Shown here piece after piece: positions 27,432 through 36,573 of a DNA stretch of 64,000 nucleotides. Position 1 is the stretch's first letter, and every line of letters begins with the position of its first letter. Made by a program: the position numbers and the translations under genes. The notes beneath the pieces were generated by a model, which saw only the letters and a list, made by a program, of their open reading frames with translations, made no database searches and was not told the origin of the DNA. The DNA is from Polyangia bacterium (lineage in GTDB: Bacteria; Myxococcota_A; Polyangia; Fen-1088): NCBI GenBank assembly GCA_036268875.1, contig DATATI010000049.1, positions 62,001 to 126,000 on the forward strand. Direction: 5' to 3'.

Positions 27432-29111
27432 CTAGCGTCGGCGTCGTGCGCGCGAAACGGCCAGCGCCAACAGCGCGGCCGCCAGCGCCCCGCCATTCGC
27501 GCCTGAATCTTCCACACGGCAGAGACAAGCGGATTTGATCGAACCGCCGCTGGACGCGCCCGCGCCGGACCCCGGTGTCGTCCCGCCACTGCCCGCCGCC
27601 ACGTCGGCGCGCGCGTCCAAACCGCCACCGTCTGGCGCGCCCATCGTCGAGCCGGGCTGGCCACCGGCGCCGCCGCCGGTCATCGCGCACTGACCTTTGT
27701 CGCAGGCTGATCCGGCCGGGCATTTGGCGCTGGCGCAGTTGTCGATGCACTGGCCGGCCTGGCAGTGCGTACCAGTGGTGCAGCTGACGGCGGCGCAGTC
27801 GGTGGGGACGCAGGCGTTGTTGGCGCAGGTGTTGCCCGCCCCGCAGCCGCCGCAGGGACAGTTCGAGCAAACGCCGACCGCGTCTTGCGCCGGGCCGTTC
27901 GGATATTTCACCTGGCAAGCCGATCCAGTGTCGCACTTCAGGGTCGAACACACGTCGACGCAGCCGCCGCCCCGGCAAGCCTGGCCGTACGGACAGACGA
28001 TGCCCTCGCACTCGCCGCGGCAGACGCCGGCGCGGCACAGCTGGCCGGCGGGGCAGGTGATGTCCTTGCACGCGGTCTCGATGCAGATCCCGGTCGGATC
28101 GCAGGCGAAGTTCAGCGGGCAAGGATAAAACTCGCTTTGCGTGCAGTTGGGGACGCAGTTGCCGCGGAAGCAGACCTTGCCCATCGGGCACAGGTTGTCG
28201 CCCTCGTCGACGGTGCCGTCGCAGTTGTCGTCGATGGCGTTGCAGCTTTCGGGCGTGGCGCTTTGATTGGGCAGACAGGTCAGCATGCCGGCGCGACATT
28301 GCTGGGTGCCGGCGGCGCAGGCGCCTTTCATTCCGGTGTCACAGCTGGCGCCGCCGCCGCCGCACGAGATGCCGCCCACCCGGGTGACCAGGTCGTTGAA
28401 GTTGTTGTCGCTGCTGATGCCGTCGTCTTCCCAGCCAAAGTAGAACGATCCCGGAGTGGCCGCGCTCTGCCAGGTGAGGACGCGGATGACGTTGGGGGGG
28501 ACGTTGGCGATCGGCGCACCGGTGCGGTCCAGGCCATTGAAGCGGCGCTCTGTATAAAAAGTGTAAAGCGGTTCGGTCATCAGGGTGCCGTTGGCGGCCA
28601 GCGCGCCACAGTCGAAGGAATAGCTGGCCATGAAGAATCCGATCTTGCCCACGCCCGCCGGCAAGGTCAGGGTCTTGGTGGTGCCGGCGGTCTGGGTGTC
28701 CATGCAAGTCAGAAACACGTTCAGGTCGCCGAGGGCGGGCGGGACGTTGCCGCCCTTGACCGCATACCAGCCGAAGGCGTGGGGATAGCGCGAGCCGCCC
28801 TTGGACAGCACCTTGAACGTCAGCTGGCAGCCGGGGTCAAAGGTTTCCTGATCGATGGTGGCGTTGTCGATCGCCTTCACCGTGCCGGCGGCGCCGCCCA
28901 GCGACACCTCGCTGTCGTCCAGGCAGGCCTGCACGTTGAGGCCGCTGTCGCAGGACCCGGTCGCGCTCAGGATCGCCGGGATGACCTGACCGCCAGGTTG
29001 CGAGACCGCGTGCGCCACCGTCGGTGAGGACAGCGCCAGCAGAGCGGCCAGGCCCAGCAGGTGGTCGGTCCGTTTCTTCGCGCGACGTTCGTCTGGACCG
29101 TTGCCCGACAT
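27432..29111 (-). CDS. Secreted DUF4114 / MopE-like Cys-rich repeat protein with MYXO-CTERM tail
   Basis: A 559-residue protein, ATG preceded by AGGAG at seven bases. Signal peptide TDHLLGLAALLALSSPTVAHA. Residues about 40-260 form a beta domain whose end, YFGWEDDGISSDNNFNDLVT, fits the calcium-binding DUF4114 signature. Then comes ESCNAIDDNCDGTVDEG, the MopE-type metal-binding motif common in myxobacteria, and a run of EGF-like short repeats C-x(5)-G-x-x-C-x-x-G-x-C to about 460. After a Gly-rich linker the end is ACLCRVEDSG, a hydrophobic stretch and RARRRR, a clear MYXO-CTERM tail (Cys-x-Cys). Likely a surface-displayed adhesin-like protein. Confidence 0.82.
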   Translation of the reverse strand: MSGNGPDERRAKKRTDHLLGLAALLALSSPTVAHAVSQPGGQVIPAILSATGSCDSGLNVQACLDDSEVSLGGAAGTVKAIDNATIDQETFDPGCQLTFKVLSKGGSRYPHAFGWYAVKGGNVPPALGDLNVFLTCMDTQTAGTTKTLTLPAGVGKIGFFMASYSFDCGALAANGTLMTEPLYTFYTERRFNGLDRTGAPIANVPPNVIRVLTWQSAATPGSFYFGWEDDGISSDNNFNDLVTRVGGISCGGGGASCDTGMKGACAAGTQQCRAGMLTCLPNQSATPESCNAIDDNCDGTVDEGDNLCPMGKVCFRGNCVPNCTQSEFYPCPLNFACDPTGICIETACKDITCPAGQLCRAGVCRGECEGIVCPYGQACRGGGCVDVCSTLKCDTGSACQVKYPNGPAQDAVGVCSNCPCGGCGAGNTCANNACVPTDCAAVSCTTGTHCQAGQCIDNCASAKCPAGSACDKGQCAMTGGGAGGQPGSTMGAPDGGGLDARADVAAGSGGTTPGSGAGASSGGSIKSACLCRVEDSGANGGALAAALLALAVSRARRRR

Positions 29112-29135
29112 GCGGTTGCTCCTGGCTGCGTGCGG

Positions 29136-30509
29136 TTATTTGAACAGGGCCAAGTCGACGGCGTCGGCGATGGCCTGAAGGCCTGCTTCGTTCGGATGCA
29201 GACTATCACCGGCGTTCAGCGACGGGAGATAGCGATTGGGCATGGCCGGGTCGTGGGTGGCGGTGTCCTGATCGACGATGCCGTCGCAGCCGCTGTTCGC
29301 TCCGCGAATGTACGCGTTGATCATGTCGCGGCCCGGTTCCTTCTCGGGCGCCCAGTAGTTCGCGCCCTGGAACGGCGTCAGCGTCGAGCAAAGCCACTTG
29401 ATCCCCATGGCGCGCGCCTTGGTCATCATCGTCTTGATCTGATCGATCTCGGTCTGGGCGGGCGGATTGAAGTTACCGAGGTCGTTGATCGGGTTGTCCG
29501 AAAAGATCACCCATTTGACGTTCGGCTGGGACAGCACGTCACGATCAAAACGTTTGACCGCGTTAGCCACGCCGTCGCCGCTGATGCCCTGGTTCAGCAC
29601 GCCCACCACCCGGTTGGCGCCCACCAACCGCACGGCCAGATCGTTTGGCCAGCGCTTGTTGTCGTTGTTGTTCGAGATGTACCCGTCGGTGATCGACGCG
29701 CCCAGCGTCACCACCGCGCCCTCGGCGGCGGGGTTCAGCACGTCGACGTTCGACAGGAAGTAATAGCTGGTGTTGTTCCCGCCGTTCAGCATCGCGGCGG
29801 AGACCATGTTGCCGTTGGCGGTGTAGTTGGTCTCGAACCCGGACTGGTGGCAGGTGACCCCGTTGTGCGAGACCACGAAGAAGCTGACCGCCAGATCGGA
29901 CACTGCCTTGACCGCAAAGTCGGCGCCGTCGCTGACCGCGTACGTGCCGGCGGCGACGGTGACGCTGGTCTTGCCGTCGAAGGTCAGCGCCTTGTCAGTG
30001 GCCGGGTCGATCGACGCGCCGGTGGTCCGCTGGGCGATATGCACGTCTTGCACCTGCAGCGGCCCGTTGCCGAAGGCGTTCGAGAGGCGCACCCGCGCCG
30101 ACGTGCCGGCAATACTGGTGTGCACGATCTCGCGCATGGTTTGTCCGCCGTAGTTGCCGCCGCAGCTTTGTGGTGACGATGCCCAGGTGCCGGTCCAGGC
30201 GTTGCTGGTAGCCGGGCCGTCGCTGGCATCGCCGCCGTCGGGTTTGTCGTCGCCGCCGGTCGCGTCAGTGGCAGCGCCACCCGACCCGCCGCCGCTGCCG
30301 CTGACCACGGTGCCGCCGGCGCCGCCGGAGCCACTGGCCGGCACGTCGGTCTGGCTGCTCGCATCAGGGGCGCCGCCCGCGCCGCCGCTGCCGCCGCTGC
30401 CCGATCCGCCGGTTCCCGGGCTGCCGCTGCCACCTCCCGAGCAAGCGGCCGTCGACAGCACGACCAAAGTGTAAAGGATGGTTGACAATGGCGCGCCGAA
30501 GATTCGCAT
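29136..30509 (-). CDS. SGNH/GDSL-family hydrolase lipoprotein
   Basis: A 457-residue protein. Signal with lipobox TLVVLSTAACSG, a long Gly/Ser/Ala linker to about residue 100, then a beta-rich module (NAWTGTWASSPQSCGGNYGG, with MREIVHTSIAGTSARVRLSN) and the SGNH hydrolase domain: block I GASITDGYISN (nucleophile Ser), block II LNQGISGDG, block III FSDNPINDLG (Asn), block V DSLHPNEAG (Asp-x-x-His). All four catalytic positions are present. The order resembles secreted family 2 GDSL esterases that deacetylate carbohydrates; the substrate is unknown. It is divergent from another SGNH gene. Confidence 0.85.
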   Translation of the reverse strand: MRIFGAPLSTILYTLVVLSTAACSGGGSGSPGTGGSGSGGSGGAGGAPDASSQTDVPASGSGGAGGTVVSGSGGGSGGAATDATGGDDKPDGGDASDGPATSNAWTGTWASSPQSCGGNYGGQTMREIVHTSIAGTSARVRLSNAFGNGPLQVQDVHIAQRTTGASIDPATDKALTFDGKTSVTVAAGTYAVSDGADFAVKAVSDLAVSFFVVSHNGVTCHQSGFETNYTANGNMVSAAMLNGGNNTSYYFLSNVDVLNPAAEGAVVTLGASITDGYISNNNDNKRWPNDLAVRLVGANRVVGVLNQGISGDGVANAVKRFDRDVLSQPNVKWVIFSDNPINDLGNFNPPAQTEIDQIKTMMTKARAMGIKWLCSTLTPFQGANYWAPEKEPGRDMINAYIRGANSGCDGIVDQDTATHDPAMPNRYLPSLNAGDSLHPNEAGLQAIADAVDLALFK

Positions 30510-30669
30510 AGGTTTGTTGCGAGGTAGACGAACCTGTGGGGAAAAACAGGCAGGTCTCGCACCCTGGGTTTTATGCTGACCGGCATGGACGCCGCGTGGA
30601 TGTCACCGGTTAGGTTCGTCGCGGCGATCGGTCTGCCTGCCCAGCAGCGATTCACCGTCCTAGTCGGGG

Positions 30670-31686
30670 ATGGATCGATCTTTTGTTTTTGCCACCGGGG
30701 TCTGGTTGGCGTTCGCCGGTGGTCTCGTCGGCCTGCCGCGGGCCGCAGCGGCGGCGCCGCTGAAGATCGCTTGCCTCGGCACCAGCGCGATGGCCGGCTA
30801 TGGCTCCAGCGCGGGCCACCACCTCACGGATTGGATGGGGATGGACCTGGGAGCGGACTTCGAGGTGAAGAACTTTGCCGTCGTCGGCGCGACCGTGCTG
30901 AAGCAGACCGACGTGTCGTACTGGAACCGTCCCGAGATGAAAGCGGCAGAAGCGTATAACCCGGACATCGTCCTCTTCTGGTTCGGCGGCAACGACACCT
31001 TCGTGCAGTACTGGAACGCACACAAAGGTGAATTCGAAGGTGACTACACCGATCTGGTGCAAACCTTCCAGGCGTTGCCGAGCCATCCGAAGACCTTCCT
31101 CGTGCGCATGCTGGTCTTCGGCGACGGCCCGGTGCAAAAGTCCGTCGTGGAGAGCGTGATTGTTCCCACCACCGACAAGATCGGCGTCGCCACCGGATCG
31201 TTCATGATCAACTACCACGACCAGTTCAAGAACGATTCGATGTGGTACCCCGACGGATTTCACCCCAACGACACCGGCACGCCGATCATCGGAAAGTATT
31301 TCGCCGACGTGATCAGCGCTGATTTGAAAGCGGCGGCGATGGATGGCGGCGCGGACGCCACGACGGATGGGCCGACCGACGCCGGTGGCATGACGGCTGA
31401 CGTCCCGACCGTCACCGACGCCAGCGGCACCGGCGGCGCGGCGGCCGGCTCGGGCGGCAGCGCGGGTACTGGCGGCGCAGCGGGCGCCACCGGCGGCGCT
31501 AGCGGAAGCGGCGGCGCCCCCACCAGCGGCAGCGGCACCGGCGGCAGCGCAGGGACGACCGGTCAAAGCAGCAGTGGCAGCAGCGGATGCATCGTCGCAG
31601 GCGCACCGCCGTTCCTGGGTCCCGCCGGCTTGGCGGTGGTGGCACTGGCGTGTCTCATGCTCGCCTGCCGCCGTCGTCGCCGCTGA
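30670..31686 (+). CDS. Secreted SGNH hydrolase with Gly-rich linker and MYXO-CTERM-like tail
   Basis: A 338-residue protein: signal peptide FVFATGVWLAFAGGLVGLP RAAAAAP, then IACLGTSAMAGYGSSAG (block I with Ser as nucleophile, GTSAMAG replacing GDS), NFAVVGATVLK (Gly block), LFWFGGNDTFVQ (Asn block) and DGFHPNDTGTP (Asp-x-x-His). A Thr/Gly/Ala/Ser linker covers about 240-300, and the end SGCIVAG, hydrophobic stretch, ACRRRRR fits a MYXO-CTERM-like anchor. Likely an extracellular esterase. It is divergent from the other SGNH gene, and the two are related in fold only. Confidence 0.82.
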   Translation: MDRSFVFATGVWLAFAGGLVGLPRAAAAAPLKIACLGTSAMAGYGSSAGHHLTDWMGMDLGADFEVKNFAVVGATVLKQTDVSYWNRPEMKAAEAYNPDIVLFWFGGNDTFVQYWNAHKGEFEGDYTDLVQTFQALPSHPKTFLVRMLVFGDGPVQKSVVESVIVPTTDKIGVATGSFMINYHDQFKNDSMWYPDGFHPNDTGTPIIGKYFADVISADLKAAAMDGGADATTDGPTDAGGMTADVPTVTDASGTGGAAAGSGGSAGTGGAAGATGGASGSGGAPTSGSGTGGSAGTTGQSSSGSSGCIVAGAPPFLGPAGLAVVALACLMLACRRRRR

Positions 31687-31692
31687 TCGCGC

Positions 31693-32658
31693 TTACCGTC
31701 GCGATTGTCGCCGTCGCGCCGCCCAGGCGATCAATTCGCCGACCACGCCGCGCCGGAAGGCCAGCACGCACACCACGAAGATCGCGCCGGTCAGGACCGT
31801 CACCCACTGGCCCAGCTCGGCCAGGTAGTTTTCGATGGCGGCGATCATGAACGCGCCCACCACCGGACCCACCACCGTGCCCATGCCGCCCAGCAACGTC
31901 ATCAGCACCACCTCGCCCGAGGTGGTCCAGTGCACGTCGGTCAGGGACGCCAGCTGGAAGACGATGGCCTTGGTGGCGCCGGCCAGGCCGGCCAGCGTCG
32001 CCGACAGGACGAAGCAGATCAGCTTGTACTGGTCGACGTCATAGCCAAGAGAGATGGCGCGTGGTTCGTTCTCGCGAATGCTCTTCAGCACGTGACCGAA
32101 CGGCGAATGAATGATCCGGTGAATGAACCAGAACGTGCCGGCGAAGAGCAGCAGCACCAGTTCGTACATCGCCCACGGGTTGTTCAGATCCAGAAGGCCC
32201 AGCAACCGGCCGCGCGGCACCGACTGGATGCCGTCCTCGCCATGGGTGAACGGCGCCTGCAGGAAAAAGAAGTACGCCATCTGCGCCAGCGCCAGCGTGA
32301 TCATGGCGAAGTAGATTCCCTGGCGCCGGATGGTCAGCGCGCCGGTCAGCATGCCCAGCGCCGCCGCCGCCGCCGTGCCGGCCAGGATCGCCGCCTCCGG
32401 CGGAAAGCCCCACTCTTTCGCCGCGTGCGCCGACACGTATCCGGCGGTCCCCAGGAACATGGCGTGCCCGAAAGACAGCAAGCCGGCGAAGCCCAGCAGC
32501 AGGTTGAAGGCGCAAGCGAACATCGCCAGGCACAGCGCCTTCATCAAAAACACCGGGTAAAAGCCCATGGCCGGGGCGAGCGCCAGCGCCACCAGCGCCA
32601 CCAGCGCGGCTATGGTCGGGCGCGAAAAACGCGGCGGCTGTTTTTCGGGCGCGGCCAT
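31693..32658 (-). CDS. livM: Branched-chain amino acid ABC transporter permease LivM
   Basis: A 321-residue inner-membrane permease with about nine hydrophobic segments. Family blocks: LKALCLAMFACAFNLLLGFAG, LLSFGHAMFLGTAGY, ALTIRRQGIYFAMITLALAQ, GHVLKSIRENEPRAISLGYD, and LMTLLGGMGTVVGPVVGA. Together with LivH it forms the channel through which substrates delivered by LivK pass. It is the last gene of the five-gene operon, five bases after livH; start ATG 32658. Substrates of this family include branched-chain amino acids, other amino acids, urea and short amides. Confidence 0.93.
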   Translation of the reverse strand: MAAPEKQPPRFSRPTIAALVALVALALAPAMGFYPVFLMKALCLAMFACAFNLLLGFAGLLSFGHAMFLGTAGYVSAHAAKEWGFPPEAAILAGTAAAAALGMLTGALTIRRQGIYFAMITLALAQMAYFFFLQAPFTHGEDGIQSVPRGRLLGLLDLNNPWAMYELVLLLFAGTFWFIHRIIHSPFGHVLKSIRENEPRAISLGYDVDQYKLICFVLSATLAGLAGATKAIVFQLASLTDVHWTTSGEVVLMTLLGGMGTVVGPVVGAFMIAAIENYLAELGQWVTVLTGAIFVVCVLAFRRGVVGELIAWAARRRQSRR

Positions 32659-32663
32659 GGCGT

Positions 32664-33527
32664 CTAGCGCTCCCGCCCGAACAGGCCGCGCGGCTTGACC
32701 AGCAACACCAGGACCATCACCACGAAGATCACCGTGTTCGAAGCCTCGGCGTAAAAATACTTGGTCAGCCCTTCGACGACGCCCAGGCCGAACCCGGTGA
32801 CGATCGAGCCGCCGATTGATCCCATGCCGCCGATGACCACCACAGCGAAGACGACGATGATCAAATTCGCGCCCATCAGCGGGCTGACCTGGTAGATCGG
32901 CGCCGCCATCACCCCGGCCAGCGCGGCCAGGGCCACGCCGAAGCCGTAGGTCAACGTGATCATCGCCGGCACGTTGATGCCGAAGGCTTGCACCAGCGTC
33001 GGGTTCTCGGTGGCGGCGCGCAGGTACGAACCCAGCTTGGTGCGTTCGATGACGAACCAGGTGCCGCCGCACACCACCAGGGACATCGCGATCACCCACA
33101 GCCGATAACGGGGCAAGAACATGAAACCCAGGTTGAATCCGCCGATGAATGCCGGCGGCAGCCGATATGGCAAGCCCGAGCTGCCATAGATGTTGGTGAA
33201 CACACCTTGCAACACCAAGGCGATCCCGAACGTCAGCAAGAGACCATACAGGTGATCCAGGTTGGCCAGGCGTGACAGCATGAAACGCTGGATGACGATG
33301 CCGATCGCCCCGACAGCAATTGGCACGATCAACAGCGACGGCCAGTAGCCCAGGCCGGCGTGCTCGCACAGCATCCACGCCCCGAAGGCGCCCAGCATGT
33401 ACTGGGCGCCGTGGGCGAAGTTGATGATGTTGAGCAGGCCGAAGATCACCGCCAGGCCCAGCGACAACATGGCGTAGAACGCGCCGTTGATGAGGCCGAT
33501 CAACAGCTGGCCAAACAAAGCTTGCAA
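32664..33527 (-). CDS. livH: Branched-chain amino acid ABC transporter permease LivH
   Basis: A 287-residue permease, blocks LINGAFYAMLSLGLAVIFGLLN, IINFAHGAQYMLGAFGAW, RAATENPTLVQAFGINV and FAVVVIGGMGSIGGSIVTG typical of LivH. TTG at 33527 is used as start since the N-terminus MQALFGQLLIGLINGAFYA matches the family; it has no clear ribosome site. Five bases separate it from livM and 59 from livK. Confidence 0.9.
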   Translation of the reverse strand: MQALFGQLLIGLINGAFYAMLSLGLAVIFGLLNIINFAHGAQYMLGAFGAWMLCEHAGLGYWPSLLIVPIAVGAIGIVIQRFMLSRLANLDHLYGLLLTFGIALVLQGVFTNIYGSSGLPYRLPPAFIGGFNLGFMFLPRYRLWVIAMSLVVCGGTWFVIERTKLGSYLRAATENPTLVQAFGINVPAMITLTYGFGVALAALAGVMAAPIYQVSPLMGANLIIVVFAVVVIGGMGSIGGSIVTGFGLGVVEGLTKYFYAEASNTVIFVVMVLVLLVKPRGLFGRER

Positions 33528-33586
33528 CGTCGGGGCTCGGCGGCGAAGGCGTCGAAGCCGCGCGCTTTACGCGCGCGGCGCGCGGC

Positions 33587-34810
33587 TCACTTGACCAGCG
33601 GACAGCCGCCTTGAGCCATCGGCCGGAACGCCTGATCGGCCGGGATGGTGTTGCGCAGCTTGTAGTAATCCCACGGGTGCTTTGATTCGGACGGCTTCTT
33701 CACCTCGTACAGATAGACCGGGTGAATCTTGCGGCCGTCGGCCCGGATCGATCCTTTGCCGAACAACGGATCGTCGGTGGGCATGGCTTTCATCTTCGCC
33801 ACCACCTTGGTGCCATCGTCGTTCTTCAGCGCTTCAACCGCTTTCAAATAGTGCCGCACCGCCGAGTACACGCCGGCGTGAACCATGGTCGGGTGCACGC
33901 CTTTGTTGCGCTCGGCAAAGCGCTTGGCGAAGGCGCGGGTCTCGGCGTTGGCGTCCCAGTAGAACGTGTTGCTCAGGATCAATCCCTGCGCCGTCGGCAA
34001 GCCCAGCGCGTTCACGTCGGTGATGAAGACCAAGAGGCCGGCCAGGCTTTGCCCGCCCTTGCCGATGCCGAACTCCGCCGCTTGCTTGATGGCGTTGGTG
34101 GTGTCGCCGCCGGCATTGGCCAGGCCGATGATCTTCGCCTTCGAGGCTTGCGCCTGCAGCAGGAACGAACTGAAGTCCTGGGTGTTCAGCGGGTGACGGA
34201 CCTTGCCCAGCACCTTGCCGCCGTTCTCCAGCACGACGTCCTCGGTGTTCTTCTCCAGCGACTGTCCGAAGGCGTAGTCGGCGGTCAGGAAGAACCAGGT
34301 GTTGCCGCCGGTCTTGACGATCGCCTTGCCGGTGCCGTGCGCCAGCATCCAGGTGTCGTAGGTCCAGTGAATGGTGTTCGGCGTGCACGCCTTGCCGGTC
34401 AGGTCAGCCGTGCCCGCGCCCGACACCAGCAGCGCCTTGCCTTTGTCCTTGGTGATCTGACTGACCGCCAGCGCCACGCCGGAGTTCGGCACGTCGACGA
34501 TCACGTCCACCTTGTCCACGTCGTACCACTGGCGCGCGATGTTCGAGCCGACGTCCGGTTTGTTCTGGTGATCCGCCGAGACGATCTCCACTTTGATCCC
34601 GCGCTTCTTGATGCCCGAGTCTTCCACCGCCATGTTCGCCGCCACCACCGAACCCGCGCCGGCCAGATCTGTGTAGAGGCTGGACATGTCCGACAGCACG
34701 CCGATCTTCACCACGCCGTCGGAGACCTGCGCCACGGCATTTCCAGGCCGCGCCGCCGCGCCGGCTATCACCAGCGCCAGAGCCAGCCAAATCTTGGGGA
34801 GTGTTCGCAT
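33587..34810 (-). CDS. livK: ABC transporter substrate-binding protein (Leu/Ile/Val-binding type)
   Basis: A 407-residue periplasmic binding protein. Signal peptide LPKIWLALALVIAGAAARPG with cleavage near AVAQ. Mature part: VKIGVLSDMSSLYTDLAGAG, VEIVSADHQNKPDVGSNIA, RQWYDVDKVDVIVDVPNSG, WFFLTADYAFGQSLEKNT, VHPTMVHAGVYSAVRHYLKA, matching the Peripla_BP_6 family. The C-terminal PADQAFRPMAQGGCPLVK is typical of a subfamily of uncertain substrate. ATG has AAAGGA upstream. It delivers ligand to LivH/LivM. Confidence 0.93.
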   Translation of the reverse strand: MRTLPKIWLALALVIAGAAARPGNAVAQVSDGVVKIGVLSDMSSLYTDLAGAGSVVAANMAVEDSGIKKRGIKVEIVSADHQNKPDVGSNIARQWYDVDKVDVIVDVPNSGVALAVSQITKDKGKALLVSGAGTADLTGKACTPNTIHWTYDTWMLAHGTGKAIVKTGGNTWFFLTADYAFGQSLEKNTEDVVLENGGKVLGKVRHPLNTQDFSSFLLQAQASKAKIIGLANAGGDTTNAIKQAAEFGIGKGGQSLAGLLVFITDVNALGLPTAQGLILSNTFYWDANAETRAFAKRFAERNKGVHPTMVHAGVYSAVRHYLKAVEALKNDDGTKVVAKMKAMPTDDPLFGKGSIRADGRKIHPVYLYEVKKPSESKHPWDYYKLRNTIPADQAFRPMAQGGCPLVK

Positions 34811-34859
34811 GTCCTTTGCCTCTCTCTTTGTCCGTGGGGTGGGATGTCGTCGGGCGCGG

Positions 34860-35606
34860 TCAGACGCCCAGGTATCGGTGCAGCTTGTCCGTGTTCGCTT
34901 CCAGTTCGTGACCGGGAATCATCTCGATAACGCGCCCTTGTTCCATGATGTAGTGACGATCAGCGACGGTGGCGGCGAAATGAAAATTTTGTTCGACCAG
35001 CAGGATGGTGAAGCCTTGGGTTTTCAGGTCGGCGATGGTGCGGCCGATCTGTTGCACGATCACCGGCGCCAATCCCTCCGTCGGTTCATCCAGCAACAAA
35101 AGCCGCGCGCCGGTGCGCAGGATACGCCCGATGGCCAGCATTTGTTGCTCGCCCCCGGATAATTTCGTGCCCGGGCTCCGGCGCCGTTCTTTCAGCGCCG
35201 GGAACATCGCGAACAGTTGTTCGACGGTCAGGCCGCCGGGCCGGATCACCGGCGGCAGGCGGAGATTTTCCTCGACCGTGAGGCTGGCGAAGATGCCGCG
35301 CTCTTCCGGACACCAGCCGAGGCCCCGCCGCGCCACCTGGTGCGACGGCAAGGTGATGGTCTCTGCGCCGTCGACGGTGATGGAACCCGTGCGGCGAGGG
35401 ACCACGCCCATCAGCGCCTTCAGCGTGGTGGTCTTCCCGGCGCCGTTGCGGCCGAGAAGCGTCACCACCTCGCCGGCGCGGATTTCGAACGAGACGCCGT
35501 GCAAAATGTGCGATTCACCGTACCAGGCGTGCAGGTCGCGCACGGCCAGCAGCGGCGCCTTCACTGTTGCGGCCTCGGTGGATTGCGGTACTGCCGTTTC
35601 AGGCAT
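34860..35606 (-). CDS. livF: ABC transporter ATP-binding protein LivF
   Basis: A 248-residue ATPase: Walker A GRNGAGKTT, Q-loop region GWCPEERGIFASLTVEENL, signature LSGGEQQMLAIGRIL, Walker B LLLLDEPTEGLAP, H-switch LLVEQN. The ERGIF after CPE is the LivF hallmark. Start overlaps the end of livG by eight bases. It energises transport together with LivG on the cytosolic side of the membrane. Confidence 0.94.
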   Translation of the reverse strand: MPETAVPQSTEAATVKAPLLAVRDLHAWYGESHILHGVSFEIRAGEVVTLLGRNGAGKTTTLKALMGVVPRRTGSITVDGAETITLPSHQVARRGLGWCPEERGIFASLTVEENLRLPPVIRPGGLTVEQLFAMFPALKERRRSPGTKLSGGEQQMLAIGRILRTGARLLLLDEPTEGLAPVIVQQIGRTIADLKTQGFTILLVEQNFHFAATVADRHYIMEQGRVIEMIPGHELEANTDKLHRYLGV

Positions 35607-36360
35607 GCCCCCCGCCCGCGCCCAGATAGGCTTCGATCACCGCCGGATTCTTCGACACTGTCGCGTAGTCGCCCTCGGCCAGCACTTCGCCGCGCGCCAG
35701 GACGGTGATGTGGTGACAAAGCGCCGCGACGACGTCCAGGTTGTGCTCGACCATCAGCACCGTGCGGTCGGCGGCCACCCGCTTGATGAGGGCGGTGATG
35801 CGCTCGACGTCTTCCTGGGTCATGCCGGCGGTCGGCTCGTCCAGCAGCATCAGCGCCGGGTCGAGGGCCAGCGTGGTGGCGATCTCCAGCGCGCGCTTGC
35901 GGCCGTACGGCAATTCGCCGGCGTCGCGGGTTTCGAACTCCGCCAAGCCGACGGCGTCCAGCAAGGCGCGCGCTTCACCATCCAGCGCGTGCAGCACGTG
36001 GCTGGACCGCCAGAAGTCCATCGAGCGCCCCCGCCGCCGCTGCAGGCCGAGGCGCACGTTCTCGAGGACGCTGAGATGGGGAAACACCGCCGAGATCTGA
36101 AACGACCGCACCATGCCCATGCGCGCGATGGCCGCCGGCGCCGAGCCGGTGATGTCCTGGCCGGCAAAAATGATCGACCCGCGGGTGGGCGTGAGGAAAT
36201 GCGTGAGCAGATTGAAACAGGTGGTTTTTCCCGCTCCATTGGGCCCGATCAGCGCGTGCACGGTGCCGCGGCGGACCTGCAGGTCGACGCCTTTGACGGC
36301 GACGAATCCCTTGAACTCCTTGGTCAGCCCGCGGGCTTCGAGGATGGTTTCGTTCGCCAT
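35599..36360 (-). CDS. livG: ABC transporter ATP-binding protein LivG
   Basis: A protein of 253 residues starting MANETILEARGLTKEFKGF. Walker A GPNGAGKTT, the family block FNLLTHFLTPTRGSIIFAG, VRSFQISAVFPHLSVLENV, and Walker B LMLLDEPTAGMTQED with H-switch MVEHNLDVV. The signature motif is a degenerate LPYGRKRALEIATTLA in place of LSGGQ, which is normal for LivG. It is the first gene of the operon; the start at 36360 is chosen since the longer frame to 36432 adds residues not found in the family. Confidence 0.92.
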   Translation of the reverse strand: MANETILEARGLTKEFKGFVAVKGVDLQVRRGTVHALIGPNGAGKTTCFNLLTHFLTPTRGSIIFAGQDITGSAPAAIARMGMVRSFQISAVFPHLSVLENVRLGLQRRRGRSMDFWRSSHVLHALDGEARALLDAVGLAEFETRDAGELPYGRKRALEIATTLALDPALMLLDEPTAGMTQEDVERITALIKRVAADRTVLMVEHNLDVVAALCHHITVLARGEVLAEGDYATVSKNPAVIEAYLGAGGGHA

Positions 36361-36573
36361 TGCTGGGGCGAGGGCGGGGCTGACGAACTGGCCGACCGGG
36401 CCCGACCTGGCCATAGAAAGACGGTACCGCAACCGACGGCAGGCAAGAAATCCATTCCCATCGATCTGGATCGTTTTTGCGGCGGGAAAGTGAGCCGTGG
36501 CGGCCTCGGCGCGGTTCTCTTCTTTGTGAGTGTCTGCGCCGCGCGCGCTTTTCGCGCCGTAAGGGAGCCAGTT

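Noticed and set aside
30280-30440. Gly/Ser codon repeats read as a minisatellite or CRISPR-like array
   Set aside because: The repeats are irregular, in frame and encode a linker behind a lipobox; no constant spacer pattern.
35005-36573. Long plus-strand extension of the DUF1592 gene frame over livG and livF
   Set aside because: Antisense to two clear ABC ATPases; the real gene begins at the lipoprotein signal and AGGGAG site at 36574.
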